Source: Pseudomonadota bacterium (GTDB lineage Bacteria > Pseudomonadota > Alphaproteobacteria > Reyranellales > Reyranellaceae). Taken from it: a DNA stretch of 64,000 bases. The notes below the pieces were generated by a model. That model searched no databases. It saw nothing but the letters and a program-made list of their open reading frames with translations, and was not told where the DNA came from. The translations under genes and the position numbers were made by a program. Of the stretch, positions 1 through 9,346 are shown in pieces (the stretch's first letter is position 1; the number at the start of each line of letters is the position of its first letter). The stretch covers positions 1-64,000 of the forward strand of contig JAFEBU010000034.1 of assembly GCA_018242505.1 (NCBI GenBank), written 5' to 3'.

Positions 1-1
1 G

Positions 2-874
2 ATAGACACATTTATCCGCCCTTATTGCATTGGAGGACAAACAGTACGCGTTCGCGAACCCTGCGATTGGTATTGCCTCCCCGGCAATCGCGGCGTCGGC
101 ATGCGTCTTATGAAGTTTCTGATCGCTCAAGGCGAGCCACTCCTGGGTGTAGGTCTCCCAAAGGCCGCAGTCGCAATCGCGCCGCGATTGAATTGGACTC
201 ACATACTCGATGCGCGCGATTTTATCCTGCCAATTACTGTCCGCCGGGTTGCTGGAGCCATTCTCCGGAAAGCAAGGCTCGGAGACGGGTCGGTTGCGAA
301 GTACCTACCGCGTGGGATACGCTGCCAACCAAAGGCCGTATGGAAGAAGCATCGGGAGGTCGAGGGAGAAGTCGTTGAGCTCGCTCCGGAGGGCTGGCCG
401 TGGGAAGATTGGTCAAGCGTGGATGACCGTAGTCAGTATGCGATAGCCCCCATCCTTACCAAGGGGTACCTCCAATGGCTGATGTCTGGCCCGACATCGC
501 TCGGCAATGTCTTCTGCTTGGGATTTCGGATCAAAGGTGCGCTGGTCGGGCTCTCGATCTGCCGTATTGAGGCGAGCAAAGTTGGGCGCAAGGCCAGGCT
601 TATTCACTTGCAGTCGTCCGAGCCTAACATCCGGACATTGCGGTGGATGATCGCGGAGAACGTCCACCGTGCAATCCAGCTCGATGCTGAGAGCATTCAA
701 TGCAGATCGTCATGCTCGACGACAAGTGCCGCGCTTACATCGCTTCGCTTTCATCCCACCGACAACCAAGCCGTAATGGTCGGGTTCAACGGTCTGCCGA
801 TACCGTCCGGTCCGGTAAACGTCACCTATTTGCGTGGTGACGACGCCATGATCCCTTCCTTGATCGCTGAATGA
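2..874 (+). CDS. GNAT-like acyltransferase, 5' end outside window
   Basis: The reading frame is open from the first bases of the window, so the true start lies upstream and about 290 codons are visible. The stretch GMRLMKFLIAQGEPLLGVG, followed by a region with the motif PRLNWTHILDARDFILPI, resembles the end of an acetyl-CoA-binding GNAT domain of the kind found in polysaccharide clusters. A second alpha/beta region follows, perhaps another GNAT-like fold. It ends in an ATGA overlap with the next gene, so the two are probably co-translated. The acyl acceptor is unknown; a sugar or amino-sugar precursor is an inference from context. Confidence 0.6.
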   Translation: MDTFIRPYCIGGQTVRVREPCDWYCLPGNRGVGMRLMKFLIAQGEPLLGVGLPKAAVAIAPRLNWTHILDARDFILPITVRRVAGAILRKARLGDGSVAKYLPRGIRCQPKAVWKKHREVEGEVVELAPEGWPWEDWSSVDDRSQYAIAPILTKGYLQWLMSGPTSLGNVFCLGFRIKGALVGLSICRIEASKVGRKARLIHLQSSEPNIRTLRWMIAENVHRAIQLDAESIQCRSSCSTTSAALTSLRFHPTDNQAVMVGFNGLPIPSGPVNVTYLRGDDAMIPSLIAE

Positions 875-2559
875 GCTTAGAAGATATCACTGCGATCCGC
901 TTCGGCGTGTTCGTGCAAGGCCGGGACCTACGGGACTGGGAACGGCAATCTATCGACGCTCTCCGAGGCGCAGGCGCAAACTGTCTGTTCATCCTTGCAT
1001 CGACAGGTGCAACGCCAGGGCAATCGAAGGTATCGCGTGCCTTGGATGACTTGATCCTCCGAAGCGCCGGCCTGACGGCTCAATCGAGCACAAGGGTCGA
1101 GGAGCTCGATCCCGGACGGTATCAGCCATCGATTACGTGTGCCGTCGAGTGCATAGCTGCCCGCGAACTCGCTCTGAGCCCGCAGCGGCAGCTCGAGCTT
1201 TCTGCTCGCTGCTTGAAATTCATCCTGTTCTTTGGCGTTGATGAAGTTCCCAAGGGGCTAGGCGACTCCGCGGAACTTGGTGTTTGGCGGTTTACACGAT
1301 CATCCGGGGCCGCCAAGGAATACCCCTTCCTCCATGGCCTGTGCCGAAGAGACGATGTTGTCTCTTTCGGACTGGAACAGATCGGACAGGAGGGCCACCG
1401 ACGCCTCTTGCTGAACGGGCACTTTCGCGCGCGTAACGAGCGGAATCGGGCAGTCGTCAAGCAGGTCCTCTCAGAGGCGAGCCGATGGCCCCTCCGTGCG
1501 CTGAAGTATGTTTTGCTCAATGACCACCTGCCTTCCTGTCCAGAAAGCGGAACAACCGAGCTGGGACCGCGATACCGACTTGCGCTGTTTCTGTCCCTGT
1601 TGTCCCGCGATGCCTTCCAGAAATTGGCAGCAAAGCTGGCATCCTATCTCGTGCTCGAGACCTGGAACGTTGGCTTCGTTCGGATGAATTTCCAGGAATT
1701 GCTTGCAGGCGCACCCCTACCGCGTGTTGCGCTACTCCCACGACGCGAGTTGGGCCGCTACATCGCAGATCCGTTCATCTTGTCGACAACGCCGGAGCTG
1801 ACCCTCCTGGCCGAGGACTACACCGATTTCGGGGTCGGCAGAATCTCGGAAGTGACCGTCCGGGAGCCGTTCGGGACGCCCGAGGTTGGTTTGAAGATTC
1901 GCCTCGAATCAAGGCACCATATGTCATACCCATTCCTGTTCCAAGAGGACGGGGTGACCTATTGTCTTCCGGAGTGTCATCAGAGCAACGCGTCGCTCCT
2001 TTACCGCTATGACTCGGGAAAGCTTACGCCCGTTACGGACCTCATCACCGGCGTACGAGTAACCGACGGCACCATCCTGTTTCACGACGGATATTATTGG
2101 CTCTTCTGTGGCCTCGAGAATGACAACGATCAGGTTAACTTGCATCTTTTCTTCTCGAAAACCCTGCGCGGTGACTGGTCGCCTCACCCCCTGAATCCGG
2201 TGAAGACCGACATACGGTCATCCCGCTCGGCCGGCCCAGTCATCCTACATGACGGTACCCTGTTCCGACCGGCACAGGACTGCTCGAGGTCATACGGGTA
2301 CGGGCTCGCGATCAATCGGATCGACTGCCTCAGTGTTACCCGCTTCGATGAAACGGTCGTCGCCACCATTCGGCCCGAGGCGATATCCCGGTCCTGCAAG
2401 GGATTACACACGCTCTCGTTTGCGGGCGATCTGATGGTGATCGACGCAAAATTCCATCTGATCGGCTTCGAGCCGATCCTGGTCCGTATCCTCCGGCGGA
2501 TGAAGCGCATGAACCAACGCCTATCCCGCGTCATGCGGCTTTGGTCACAATCGGCATGA
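871..2559 (+). CDS. GINT1-like N-terminal domain protein, polysaccharide cluster
   Basis: This is a 562-residue protein that starts inside the stop of the upstream gene (ATGA). From about residue 290 it carries YIADPF, AEDYTDFGVGRISEV, SYPFLF and YCLPECHQ. These match the beta-propeller-like domain of the glucosamine inositolphosphorylceramide transferase (GINT1) N-terminal family, common in bacterial surface-sugar clusters. Residues 1 to about 280 show no motif I can name; in related bacterial proteins this part is often formyltransferase-like. No membrane segment or signal peptide is evident, so a cytoplasmic sugar-modifying enzyme is likely. Family assignment is from motif memory; the reaction is unknown. 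Confidence 0.6.
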   Translation: MSLEDITAIRFGVFVQGRDLRDWERQSIDALRGAGANCLFILASTGATPGQSKVSRALDDLILRSAGLTAQSSTRVEELDPGRYQPSITCAVECIAARELALSPQRQLELSARCLKFILFFGVDEVPKGLGDSAELGVWRFTRSSGAAKEYPFLHGLCRRDDVVSFGLEQIGQEGHRRLLLNGHFRARNERNRAVVKQVLSEASRWPLRALKYVLLNDHLPSCPESGTTELGPRYRLALFLSLLSRDAFQKLAAKLASYLVLETWNVGFVRMNFQELLAGAPLPRVALLPRRELGRYIADPFILSTTPELTLLAEDYTDFGVGRISEVTVREPFGTPEVGLKIRLESRHHMSYPFLFQEDGVTYCLPECHQSNASLLYRYDSGKLTPVTDLITGVRVTDGTILFHDGYYWLFCGLENDNDQVNLHLFFSKTLRGDWSPHPLNPVKTDIRSSRSAGPVILHDGTLFRPAQDCSRSYGYGLAINRIDCLSVTRFDETVVATIRPEAISRSCKGLHTLSFAGDLMVIDAKFHLIGFEPILVRILRRMKRMNQRLSRVMRLWSQSA

Positions 2560-2665
2560 CCCCAGGTAAGTAGCAACCGATGGCGAGTGCATCGTTGTGG
2601 TCGCTGACTTGCAGGATTTCTGTGGGTGAGCGTAATGAGAGCTGAGAGAATCTCCAGATTCGCCC

Positions 2666-3766
2666 TCAGGCCTGCGCTTCGGCAACTTCAAGCAGCTTGC
2701 TGGCGCTGCGTTCCCATGAGAACAACCGAGCCTGCTTGATTCCGTTCTCGATCAGCCGGGTCCGCAGCGCTGGATCGGTCATCATGAGCCGAATCCCGGC
2801 TATGACCGTGTCGGGCTTATCGGGGTCGCAGTATAAGGTTGCATCTCCGCAGACCTCCGGCATCGAGGCCGCACGCGAGGCGATCACGGGGCAACCGCAT
2901 GCCATCGCCTCCAGAGGCGGCAAGCCGAATCCTTCGTAACGAGATGGGAACACCAGACACAGTGCGTCTTGATATAGAGACTTGATTGCGGCGTCGGAGA
3001 CGTGGTCCAGGAAAACGGCGTTGGATGAAGGACCTGCGTTCGAAGTCGCAAACGCTCGCGACCCGCCGCCGCCTGCGATCACGAGAGGCGGACACCCGTC
3101 AAGCCCCGCGAGCGCTCTCTCGATCAGCGCAAGGTTTTTGCGTCGAGAACGACCTCCGATTGCAAGGACATATTTCTGGCCAGACAGCCCCAAGCGGTCG
3201 AGGACGCTGCGGTCTACCTCAAGGTCGTAAAAGTGCTCCGCGGCGTTCGGAACCACCGTGATCCGGTCGGCTGCAATCCCAAAATGCCGCGTAATCTCCC
3301 TCGCGGAAAAGGACGACACGGTAATGAAACGTGCCGACGTCTGCCTCAAGACGGCATAGAGGCCACGATACCAAGCCCGATAGCCCCACTTGAAGTCGCT
3401 CGGATATTCGATGATCGCGGCATCGTGGATTGCCACCACCTGTCGCGGGTGCATTAGCGGTGCCGAGTTCGTCAAATTGACGAGAATCGCATCGCGCGCA
3501 GCGCGAGGGAGCTCAACCTGCTCCCACCGATGACCGGTAAGCCTTCCGACCCGCCTGATTTTCAGTATTTGCAATCCGGACGACAACGCACCCTCAGGTA
3601 CGTTCGGCGGCACCCAGACAGTCACAGACGGAAGCACGTCGCGTTTGGAGTGTACGAGAACGCTGTCCAATGCCCGGATCAACTCGCGGGCATACCGTTG
3701 GACTCCGGAGACCGGCTGAGCGAGGAACCGTCCATTGATGGCAAGGGCTATCGATTTCCCGGGCAT
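2666..3766 (-). CDS. GT4-family glycosyltransferase
   Basis: This is a 366-residue GT-B fold glycosyltransferase. The N-terminal half has the VSGVQRYARELI acceptor-side motif. The C-terminal half has VLAIGGRSRRKNL and the donor-binding E-x7-E motif in YEGFGLPPLEAMACG near residue 278. It presumably adds a sugar from a nucleotide-sugar to a lipid-linked oligosaccharide on the cytoplasmic side. I start it at the ATG at 3766, preceded by AAGG; an in-frame TTG at 3805 would add 13 residues but has poorer support. It converges with the gene that ends at 2559 and diverges from the glycosidase at 4141. Confidence 0.85.
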   Translation of the reverse strand: MPGKSIALAINGRFLAQPVSGVQRYARELIRALDSVLVHSKRDVLPSVTVWVPPNVPEGALSSGLQILKIRRVGRLTGHRWEQVELPRAARDAILVNLTNSAPLMHPRQVVAIHDAAIIEYPSDFKWGYRAWYRGLYAVLRQTSARFITVSSFSAREITRHFGIAADRITVVPNAAEHFYDLEVDRSVLDRLGLSGQKYVLAIGGRSRRKNLALIERALAGLDGCPPLVIAGGGGSRAFATSNAGPSSNAVFLDHVSDAAIKSLYQDALCLVFPSRYEGFGLPPLEAMACGCPVIASRAASMPEVCGDATLYCDPDKPDTVIAGIRLMMTDPALRTRLIENGIKQARLFSWERSASKLLEVAEAQA

Positions 3767-4140
3767 TCCAACCTTCTGTCGATCGCATCCGCAGGCCAAG
3801 CTCAACTATCCGACATGGACACGACCGTAACCATTGGCGAGCAGCTTACGTGGTCAGAACCCAATGGGCTTCGCCGGTCGGGCGCCGACTGTCACAGGAC
3901 AGGGTGCTTACCAAGGTAGGTCATTCAACTCACCCGTCGCATGTCCATGAGACGGGTGCCCACTCGCGACTGGCGACAGTCCGGGAGAGTATTCCCACCA
4001 CCGACGAGTGGCCAGCCGCAGACGGTGAGATCATGGTGACATCGCCGAAACTATTTGGCACCCGCCCGATCGCGTTGTAAGAGCACCGCAATGCTTGATC
4101 CTCGGAGCTAGTTGGTCGTGAGCCGCCAAGGGGGACACCG
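3767..4140. other. Divergent intergenic region, no gene seen
   Basis: This 374-base region separates the minus-strand glycosyltransferase from the plus-strand glycosidase and should hold promoters for both. I find no convincing coding frame and no good hexamer pair. A weak candidate for the plus strand is TTGGCA at 4055-4060. The glycosidase has a strong ribosome binding site (AAGGGGG) just before its ATG. Confidence 0.4.
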
Positions 4141-5484
4141 ATGAGTGGATTGGACCCGCGGCCTTCGCCTACCGCGAAACCAACAAGCGACAAATTCAAG
4201 ATATTGAGACGTCAGTTTTCAGTCTGGGCCCTTGGGACCGGGGCTACAGTTCTGGCGCCGCCGTCGTCGTCGGCCACTCCCGATCGAGTCTCTGCCTTCG
4301 TGGATTTTTCGTCGCGATCCCCATGTCGGTCCATGAACGGCTTCCTGAACAGCATCCACTACCCAGATCCACCATCCGAACGCATCAAGCCACTGCGGCC
4401 GAAGCTCTGGCGGTCAAACGACCTGAGGCAACATGGCGCCATCCAGTCCTGGGGCGCGAAGTTCGAAGGTCCTCTGTCAGATGGCTGGGGTTATCCGCTC
4501 AACGGGAACTGGAAGCCGCCGTACGAACATATCGCGGCCTGGGAGGCCTTTGTCCGCCGGATCGCTGAGCTATCCCGCGGAAAGGAGATCTACTGGGACA
4601 TCTGGAACGAACCCGACACGCTTGGAAGTTGGCACGGAACGCAGGATGCCTTCTTCGCGATTTGGATACGGACAGCAGAGATTCTCAGGCAGACGCTGGG
4701 GCCGGATACCAAAGTCGGTGGCCCGAGCACGTCATCGTTTCAACCGGCGTTCTTCGAAGCATTTCTGTCCAGCTGCCTGCGCGCCGGATGCGAAGTCAAT
4801 TTTCTCTGCTGGCACGAACTTGAGCCATGGTCCGACATCGCGTTGGTTGAGAAGAACGTCCGCTACGTGCGGAAAGAGTATGTTGAAAATCCGCGCTTCC
4901 AGACACTGAAGCTTCGCGAGATCCATGTAAACGAGTACGTCGGCGAGGTTGACCAATATCGGCCGGCCGAAGCGCTCGCATACTTGTTTTATTTGGAACG
5001 TGGAGGAGCAGATTACGCTGCCCGATCGTGCTGGGGGACTCACTGCGAGGACAATTCGATCGACGGCCTCATCGACCCTCGCAATCAGGAGCCGCGCGCA
5101 CCCTGGTGGGTACACGCTTACTACGCCGCAGGCTGCGAGTTGCGCGTGAAGGCTGGCTCCAATTTCGGCCACGTCGTCGTTATCGGTCAGGCGACACCCG
5201 CCGGGGGCAACCATGTTCAAGCCCTGATCGGGTATTATGGCCATGAAGGCGCGACGGCACAGCGTATACCTGTCGAAGTCCGCTTGTCAGGGCTGTCCCA
5301 CATCATCAAGGGGCGACGAGCCAACATCAAAGCGATGCGAATACCCGACATCGGCGTTCGGACGATCAGCACCCTTCAAGTCGTTTACGACCAGACGCTG
5401 GACGTCGTCGACGATCGAGTCTCGTTCAATCCGGGAAACTTGGCACTCCACGAGGTTTTCGCCATCCGCCTCGAGGAGGTTTGA
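4141..5484 (+). CDS. Exported GH39-like glycoside hydrolase
   Basis: This is a 447-residue TIM-barrel glycosidase. The N-terminus has twin arginines (R23-R24 in LRRQFSVWALG) followed by a hydrophobic stretch, which suggests Tat export. WDIWNEPD places a clan-A acid/base glutamate at E157, and HVNEYVGE places the likely nucleophile at E265, as in GH39 and related retaining enzymes. In polysaccharide clusters such enzymes (PslG is a GH39 example) trim or release the polymer in the periplasm. The next gene starts one codon after its stop with a shared ribosome binding site, so the two are an operon. The exact GH family and linkage cut are uncertain. Confidence 0.7.
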   Translation: MSGLDPRPSPTAKPTSDKFKILRRQFSVWALGTGATVLAPPSSSATPDRVSAFVDFSSRSPCRSMNGFLNSIHYPDPPSERIKPLRPKLWRSNDLRQHGAIQSWGAKFEGPLSDGWGYPLNGNWKPPYEHIAAWEAFVRRIAELSRGKEIYWDIWNEPDTLGSWHGTQDAFFAIWIRTAEILRQTLGPDTKVGGPSTSSFQPAFFEAFLSSCLRAGCEVNFLCWHELEPWSDIALVEKNVRYVRKEYVENPRFQTLKLREIHVNEYVGEVDQYRPAEALAYLFYLERGGADYAARSCWGTHCEDNSIDGLIDPRNQEPRAPWWVHAYYAAGCELRVKAGSNFGHVVVIGQATPAGGNHVQALIGYYGHEGATAQRIPVEVRLSGLSHIIKGRRANIKAMRIPDIGVRTISTLQVVYDQTLDVVDDRVSFNPGNLALHEVFAIRLEEV

Positions 5485-6768
5485 TTGGGCCTGATCGGAG
5501 AAAAAGCGAGCGAGTCAGCCCCATCCACGAGACCACTTTCGGTGCTGGTCGTGAACAGCCTCTACGCTCCATTCGTAGTTGGCGGCGCAGAGATCGTAAC
5601 CGAGATGCTTGCAACAACCCTGGCGGTGCATGGCCATCGCACGGTGGTCGTTACCAGCTGCTCTCGCGATGAAGATGTCCGCATCGAGCGCAGAGATGGT
5701 GTCGATATATATCGGTTCTTTCCAAAGAATCGTTGGTGGCTCTATGAGCGCTTCGCGCCCGGCGACAAGCGATCTGCCGTCGACAAACTTCGCTGGCGCG
5801 TTACGGACGCTTGGAACCGCGACGCCGGTGACAGGTTCAGTGAGATTCTGGATCGGATTCAACCCGATGTCGTACACACGCACAATATCAAAGGATTTTC
5901 GCCTGCGATTTGGCATGTGGCGCGTCGGAGGGGTGTTCCGGTCGTCCATACTGCTCATAGCTACGAGTTGATCTGCGCTGATGGCTCGCTCCTCGATCGG
6001 AACGGCGAGAGCTGCGCCGCACAGTCGAGATGCATGGGGTGCAAGTTTCATGGCGCCTGGTATCGCGCGCAGGCTGAGGCCATTGATGTCTTCTGCAGCC
6101 CTTCCGAATATTTGTTGCAAGCTCATGCAGAAGCCGGCGTTATGCCGAGGCGGTCTGCTCATGTCCGGAACGGAGTGGCCCGGCTGGGGTCGCTCTCAAA
6201 CATCGGACGGCGAAGCGGAGACCATTCCGTACGCTTCCTCTATATGGGGCAATTGTCGACTCACAAGGGGATCGACACCCTTATCCAGGCAATCCGCATT
6301 GTAAAAAACCCGGCTTTTGCCATTGATATAGCAGGCCGCGGCGACGGTGAGGCGAAGCTGGAAGCGCTTGCAAATGTGGATGACCGTGTCCGTTTTCACG
6401 GCTTCGTCGAGGGCGAACGCAAGGATCAACTCATTGCCGGCGCCGATGCCCTAGTCTTTCCCTCGATTTGGGTTGAGAACTCGCCGATGTCGATCGCTGA
6501 GGCTTTCTGCTACGGGTTGCCGGTCATCGGCAGCCGTATCGGTGCCATTCCTGAATTTGTAGAGCATGGCTCCAATGGTTTGCTCTTCGAACCTGGAAAT
6601 GCGACGGGCCTCGCCGCTTGCATGACCGACCTCTTGGAAAGGCCGGACGAGCTTGGGCGGATGAAAGAGAACGCACGCCAGTCAGGCAACTCCTGGCCGA
6701 CGCCAGAGATCATGGCCTCGGAATATGTGAGCATCTACCGGTCACTGTTGCGGCGGCGACGCGATTGA
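5485..6768 (+). CDS. GT4-family glycosyltransferase (TTG start)
   Basis: This is a 427-residue GT-B glycosyltransferase. The N-terminal motif is YAPFVVGGAEIV. The C-terminal half has YMGQLSTHKGIDTLIQAI and the E-x7-E motif in SPMSIAEAFCYGLPVIGSRI. A short Cys-containing loop (CAAQSRCMGCKF) near residue 175 recurs in some GT4 enzymes of surface-sugar clusters. Translation starts at TTG 5485, directly after the upstream stop codon and 4 bases after GAGGAGGT; no better ATG exists before the conserved core. It likely extends the same glycan as the GT at 2666. Confidence 0.85.
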   Translation: MGLIGEKASESAPSTRPLSVLVVNSLYAPFVVGGAEIVTEMLATTLAVHGHRTVVVTSCSRDEDVRIERRDGVDIYRFFPKNRWWLYERFAPGDKRSAVDKLRWRVTDAWNRDAGDRFSEILDRIQPDVVHTHNIKGFSPAIWHVARRRGVPVVHTAHSYELICADGSLLDRNGESCAAQSRCMGCKFHGAWYRAQAEAIDVFCSPSEYLLQAHAEAGVMPRRSAHVRNGVARLGSLSNIGRRSGDHSVRFLYMGQLSTHKGIDTLIQAIRIVKNPAFAIDIAGRGDGEAKLEALANVDDRVRFHGFVEGERKDQLIAGADALVFPSIWVENSPMSIAEAFCYGLPVIGSRIGAIPEFVEHGSNGLLFEPGNATGLAACMTDLLERPDELGRMKENARQSGNSWPTPEIMASEYVSIYRSLLRRRRD

Positions 6769-6771
6769 AAA

Positions 6772-7848
6772 ATGCATCAGGGCGGGACTGCTTGCGAACG
6801 GGCAAGGGCCGTAAGTTGGCTCTTGATCTATTTGTTTGCACTTATGGGGTGTCTCGATAACCCGCCTGATCCGAGGCAAGTCTTCGGCTTCCCTGACGCG
6901 ACTGATAGCGATCTCCTGCCAGAAGTGGAGGAAGCTATCGAGATTGCGAACGCTGCCCTCGCACCCGAGGAGCGCTTTGTTTTGCAGCCGACGTGGAAGC
7001 CGGACAAGTCACTAGGCTCTCTGCAACGGGTGCCTGTATATCTCCTACGCCGGCCGATACCTACGACTGACACGAGTATCGCCACGATCGAGGAGACGCT
7101 CGGTACATTTCGTAGTGGATTATCAAAGACCAAACTTCCTCCAAAGTTGGAAGATTGCGCTGAAACAGATCCGTGCGCTGCTTTTGTATATGCCGGCGTT
7201 CAGATGGGGCGTTTCGCAGCAACCATATACAATAGCTCGGCAGCTGTTGATAGCGCGTCCGTTGAGATCGACTGTCGTTGCGTCATCCTGCTCGAGGACA
7301 ATCTGAGGGCATTCAAGCTCATATTCGGGCCGTCAATCCCGTCAACCCAAGATGAAGATCCAGTCACCCCGCTCGCTTGGTACGTTCCTTGGTATGCGCT
7401 GCATGAAGTGGGGCATCTGAATGCGAGCTTCCGACTATCTCCCGACTCAGCGTGGGGAGACCTCTACCGGCGCACTTTGTCCGGATTATCACAAAAACAG
7501 GAAGAGGAAATGCGCGCCGATGCCTACGCAGCATGGTTGCTCCGCCGGGCATGCTTTGCTCAATCACGGCACGTGGAGCAGAACATCGTTACCCAAGCAT
7601 GCTACGGCCTAACCATCCAGAGCACGCAACTCTGGCTTTATGAAGCGTTGGACAAATCCAATGATGGTATACGCCGCCAATACCTTGACGACGGAAAGAA
7701 GCATCCGAATACATTGCTGCGGTTACTTGCCGCTCGCTTGGTAATGACCGACGGACGCGGAAAAGCGGCAGAACTACTTGCAAGATTTCTAGATGAGCGA
7801 GAGGCCTTGGCCAGGGACGCCGCAGCGCCTCTGAATACGAAACGATAA
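6772..7848 (+). CDS. Putative zinc-metallopeptidase lipoprotein
   Basis: This is a 358-residue protein that begins 3 bases after the preceding glycosyltransferase. The N-terminus is a short charged stretch, a hydrophobic core and LMGC, a plausible lipobox with C27 as the lipidated cysteine. WYALHEVGHLN gives an HExxH zinc motif (H211, E212, H215), and EEEMRADAYA about 30 residues later gives an ExxxD (E246, D250), the typical third-ligand arrangement of gluzincin peptidases. I do not recognise a named family over the full length. An outer- or inner-membrane-anchored peptidase linked to polysaccharide export is an inference. Base composition is less GC-rich than the genes after 8766. Confidence 0.6.
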   Translation: MHQGGTACERARAVSWLLIYLFALMGCLDNPPDPRQVFGFPDATDSDLLPEVEEAIEIANAALAPEERFVLQPTWKPDKSLGSLQRVPVYLLRRPIPTTDTSIATIEETLGTFRSGLSKTKLPPKLEDCAETDPCAAFVYAGVQMGRFAATIYNSSAAVDSASVEIDCRCVILLEDNLRAFKLIFGPSIPSTQDEDPVTPLAWYVPWYALHEVGHLNASFRLSPDSAWGDLYRRTLSGLSQKQEEEMRADAYAAWLLRRACFAQSRHVEQNIVTQACYGLTIQSTQLWLYEALDKSNDGIRRQYLDDGKKHPNTLLRLLAARLVMTDGRGKAAELLARFLDEREALARDAAAPLNTKR

Positions 7849-8765
7849 AGACAACTTCTGAGTGGCCAGCTATGGACAGGGCTCAGGTGTGCCCAATCGA
7901 ATTCGATGATGAACTTCTGCAATGCAAGCAGCACCGATACGCAACACTCCCGATCAGATGTTCCGTCACCATCGCAGACAGTTAACGCCATTTCGAGATT
8001 TTCGACTCAACAGGTACTGTGCACTAACAAACGGCTTGCGGCTGTAATTCGCGGTGAGCCTGCTTTTCTGATGAGAAGAATCTCATAGTCGTAGCGGTGA
8101 CTCTCAAAGGAACGGATGTCGCGGTCTCACGCGCTCGCCAACTTCAGCACTTCCGTTTTCACATCCCACTTAATGACACTGAATAGGCGTACTGCGCCTT
8201 CGATGTTATCTTTGAGAAATCTTGTAAAGAACCTCTTGGTATGAAGCACGTTACTTATAGTGACGTCGTTATGGACCAAGTCGAATCCGCTGATCGACGC
8301 GAAATCGAGCATGTCGCCTTTTCGGGCTAAACGATCGCGGCTTCCACGAGTACCTGACCTCATCGCATATTAGGCACAAAGCCGTGGGGTTCGAGTAACC
8401 CGGTACATTTTTGAAGTTGGTCTTCGACGTCGATGTATTGAGACGATTCCTGAAAAAATGAGATCGAGGCTACAGGCGTCTATCGGGGTACAGCGTAAGG
8501 CCGAGGCCAAGCGCCGCATGGTCCCGAACATGCGCCACATCGCTGCGGACATGCGCTGCGCCGAAACTTAACTGTGGACTCGTATCTCTCAAAACTGCAG
8601 CAGACGAAGCGATCCGCGATTTCCGGATATTTTTGTTGTGCCTCCAAGATCAAGCTTTGATCCGGGAATATCCCCACGACGTCGAAGTCCCGCACATCTC
8701 ATGGCTGCATGACGGCGGACGGCTTTCGGCGGTTCTCAGGACACCGATTGCTTCACCCAAAGGAA
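7849..8765. other. AT-richer gene-poor stretch
   Basis: This 917-base stretch between the polysaccharide cluster and the GFA gene is less GC-rich than the rest of the window. It holds only short open frames, the longest being minus 8127-8363 (78 codons) and minus 8480-8695 (71 codons, with DFDVVGIFPDQSLI). Neither has a convincing ribosome binding site or a motif I recognise. The second could be a remnant of a larger enzyme. I see no tRNA, terminal inverted repeats or transposase remnant. Confidence 0.4.
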
Positions 8766-9167
8766 CTACTCTTGCGAAGGAAACCGCTCGAATGCCGGCA
8801 GTTCGTGAGCATGCGCCATCCAACCGATCCGTTCGGCGACCTGGATGTGCGCCTGCACCGGAATGGCGCCGGGATCGTCAAGGGTCGCGCTCTGGATATC
8901 GATCCGGCCCGGTAGCATTTCCGCGTTGTTGTAGAAGAGCCCGGTGCCGCAATCGGGGCAGAACTGCCGCCGACCATGCTTCGAGGACGCGTAGGTCTTG
9001 GGCCGGCCCTTCGTCACCTTGACCGCGCCGTGCGGGAACATCGCCCAGCCGACCATCGGTGCACCGGCGTGTCGCCGACAGTCCGTACAGTGACAAAGCG
9101 CATGCGTGAGAGTGTCACCCTCGACTTCGTAGCGGATGGCACCGCAATGGCAGCCCCCTGTCATCAT
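8766..9167 (-). CDS. GFA/CENP-V family zinc protein
   Basis: This is a 133-residue protein of the glutathione-dependent formaldehyde-activating (GFA) family. It shows GGCHCGAIRYE with C6 and C8, CHCTDCRR with C25, C27 and C30, and a later FCPDCGTGL, the cysteine pattern that binds two zinc ions. Despite the family name, most members have no proven role in formaldehyde metabolism. AAGGAGG lies 7 bases before the ATG at 9167. It is monocistronic or a short unit with the hydrolase upstream at 9347-10015, about 180 bases away. Confidence 0.85.
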   Translation of the reverse strand: MMTGGCHCGAIRYEVEGDTLTHALCHCTDCRRHAGAPMVGWAMFPHGAVKVTKGRPKTYASSKHGRRQFCPDCGTGLFYNNAEMLPGRIDIQSATLDDPGAIPVQAHIQVAERIGWMAHAHELPAFERFPSQE

Positions 9168-9346
9168 GGTCCGTCCTCCTTTCGTCCGAGCGTTCGGAAG
9201 CCGATCGGCGTAACTCGCGTGGCACCCTCAAGGTCTCCGCCCTCCGAACATAGCGACAAACATACTGCCCACAGCCCTTGGCCAGCGCAGCGTTGAACAA
9301 CATGTCGTTGAACCTTGTCGGGGAAACTGAACTTTTCAAGCGTATC

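Noticed and set aside
8127..8363. A 78-codon minus-strand frame in the gene-poor gap
   Set aside because: No recognised motif and no good start; left as unassigned.
8385..8403. tRNA-like T-arm (GGGGTTCGAGTAACCC)
   Set aside because: The stem does not form correct five pairs around the seven-base loop, and no acceptor or anticodon arm fits.
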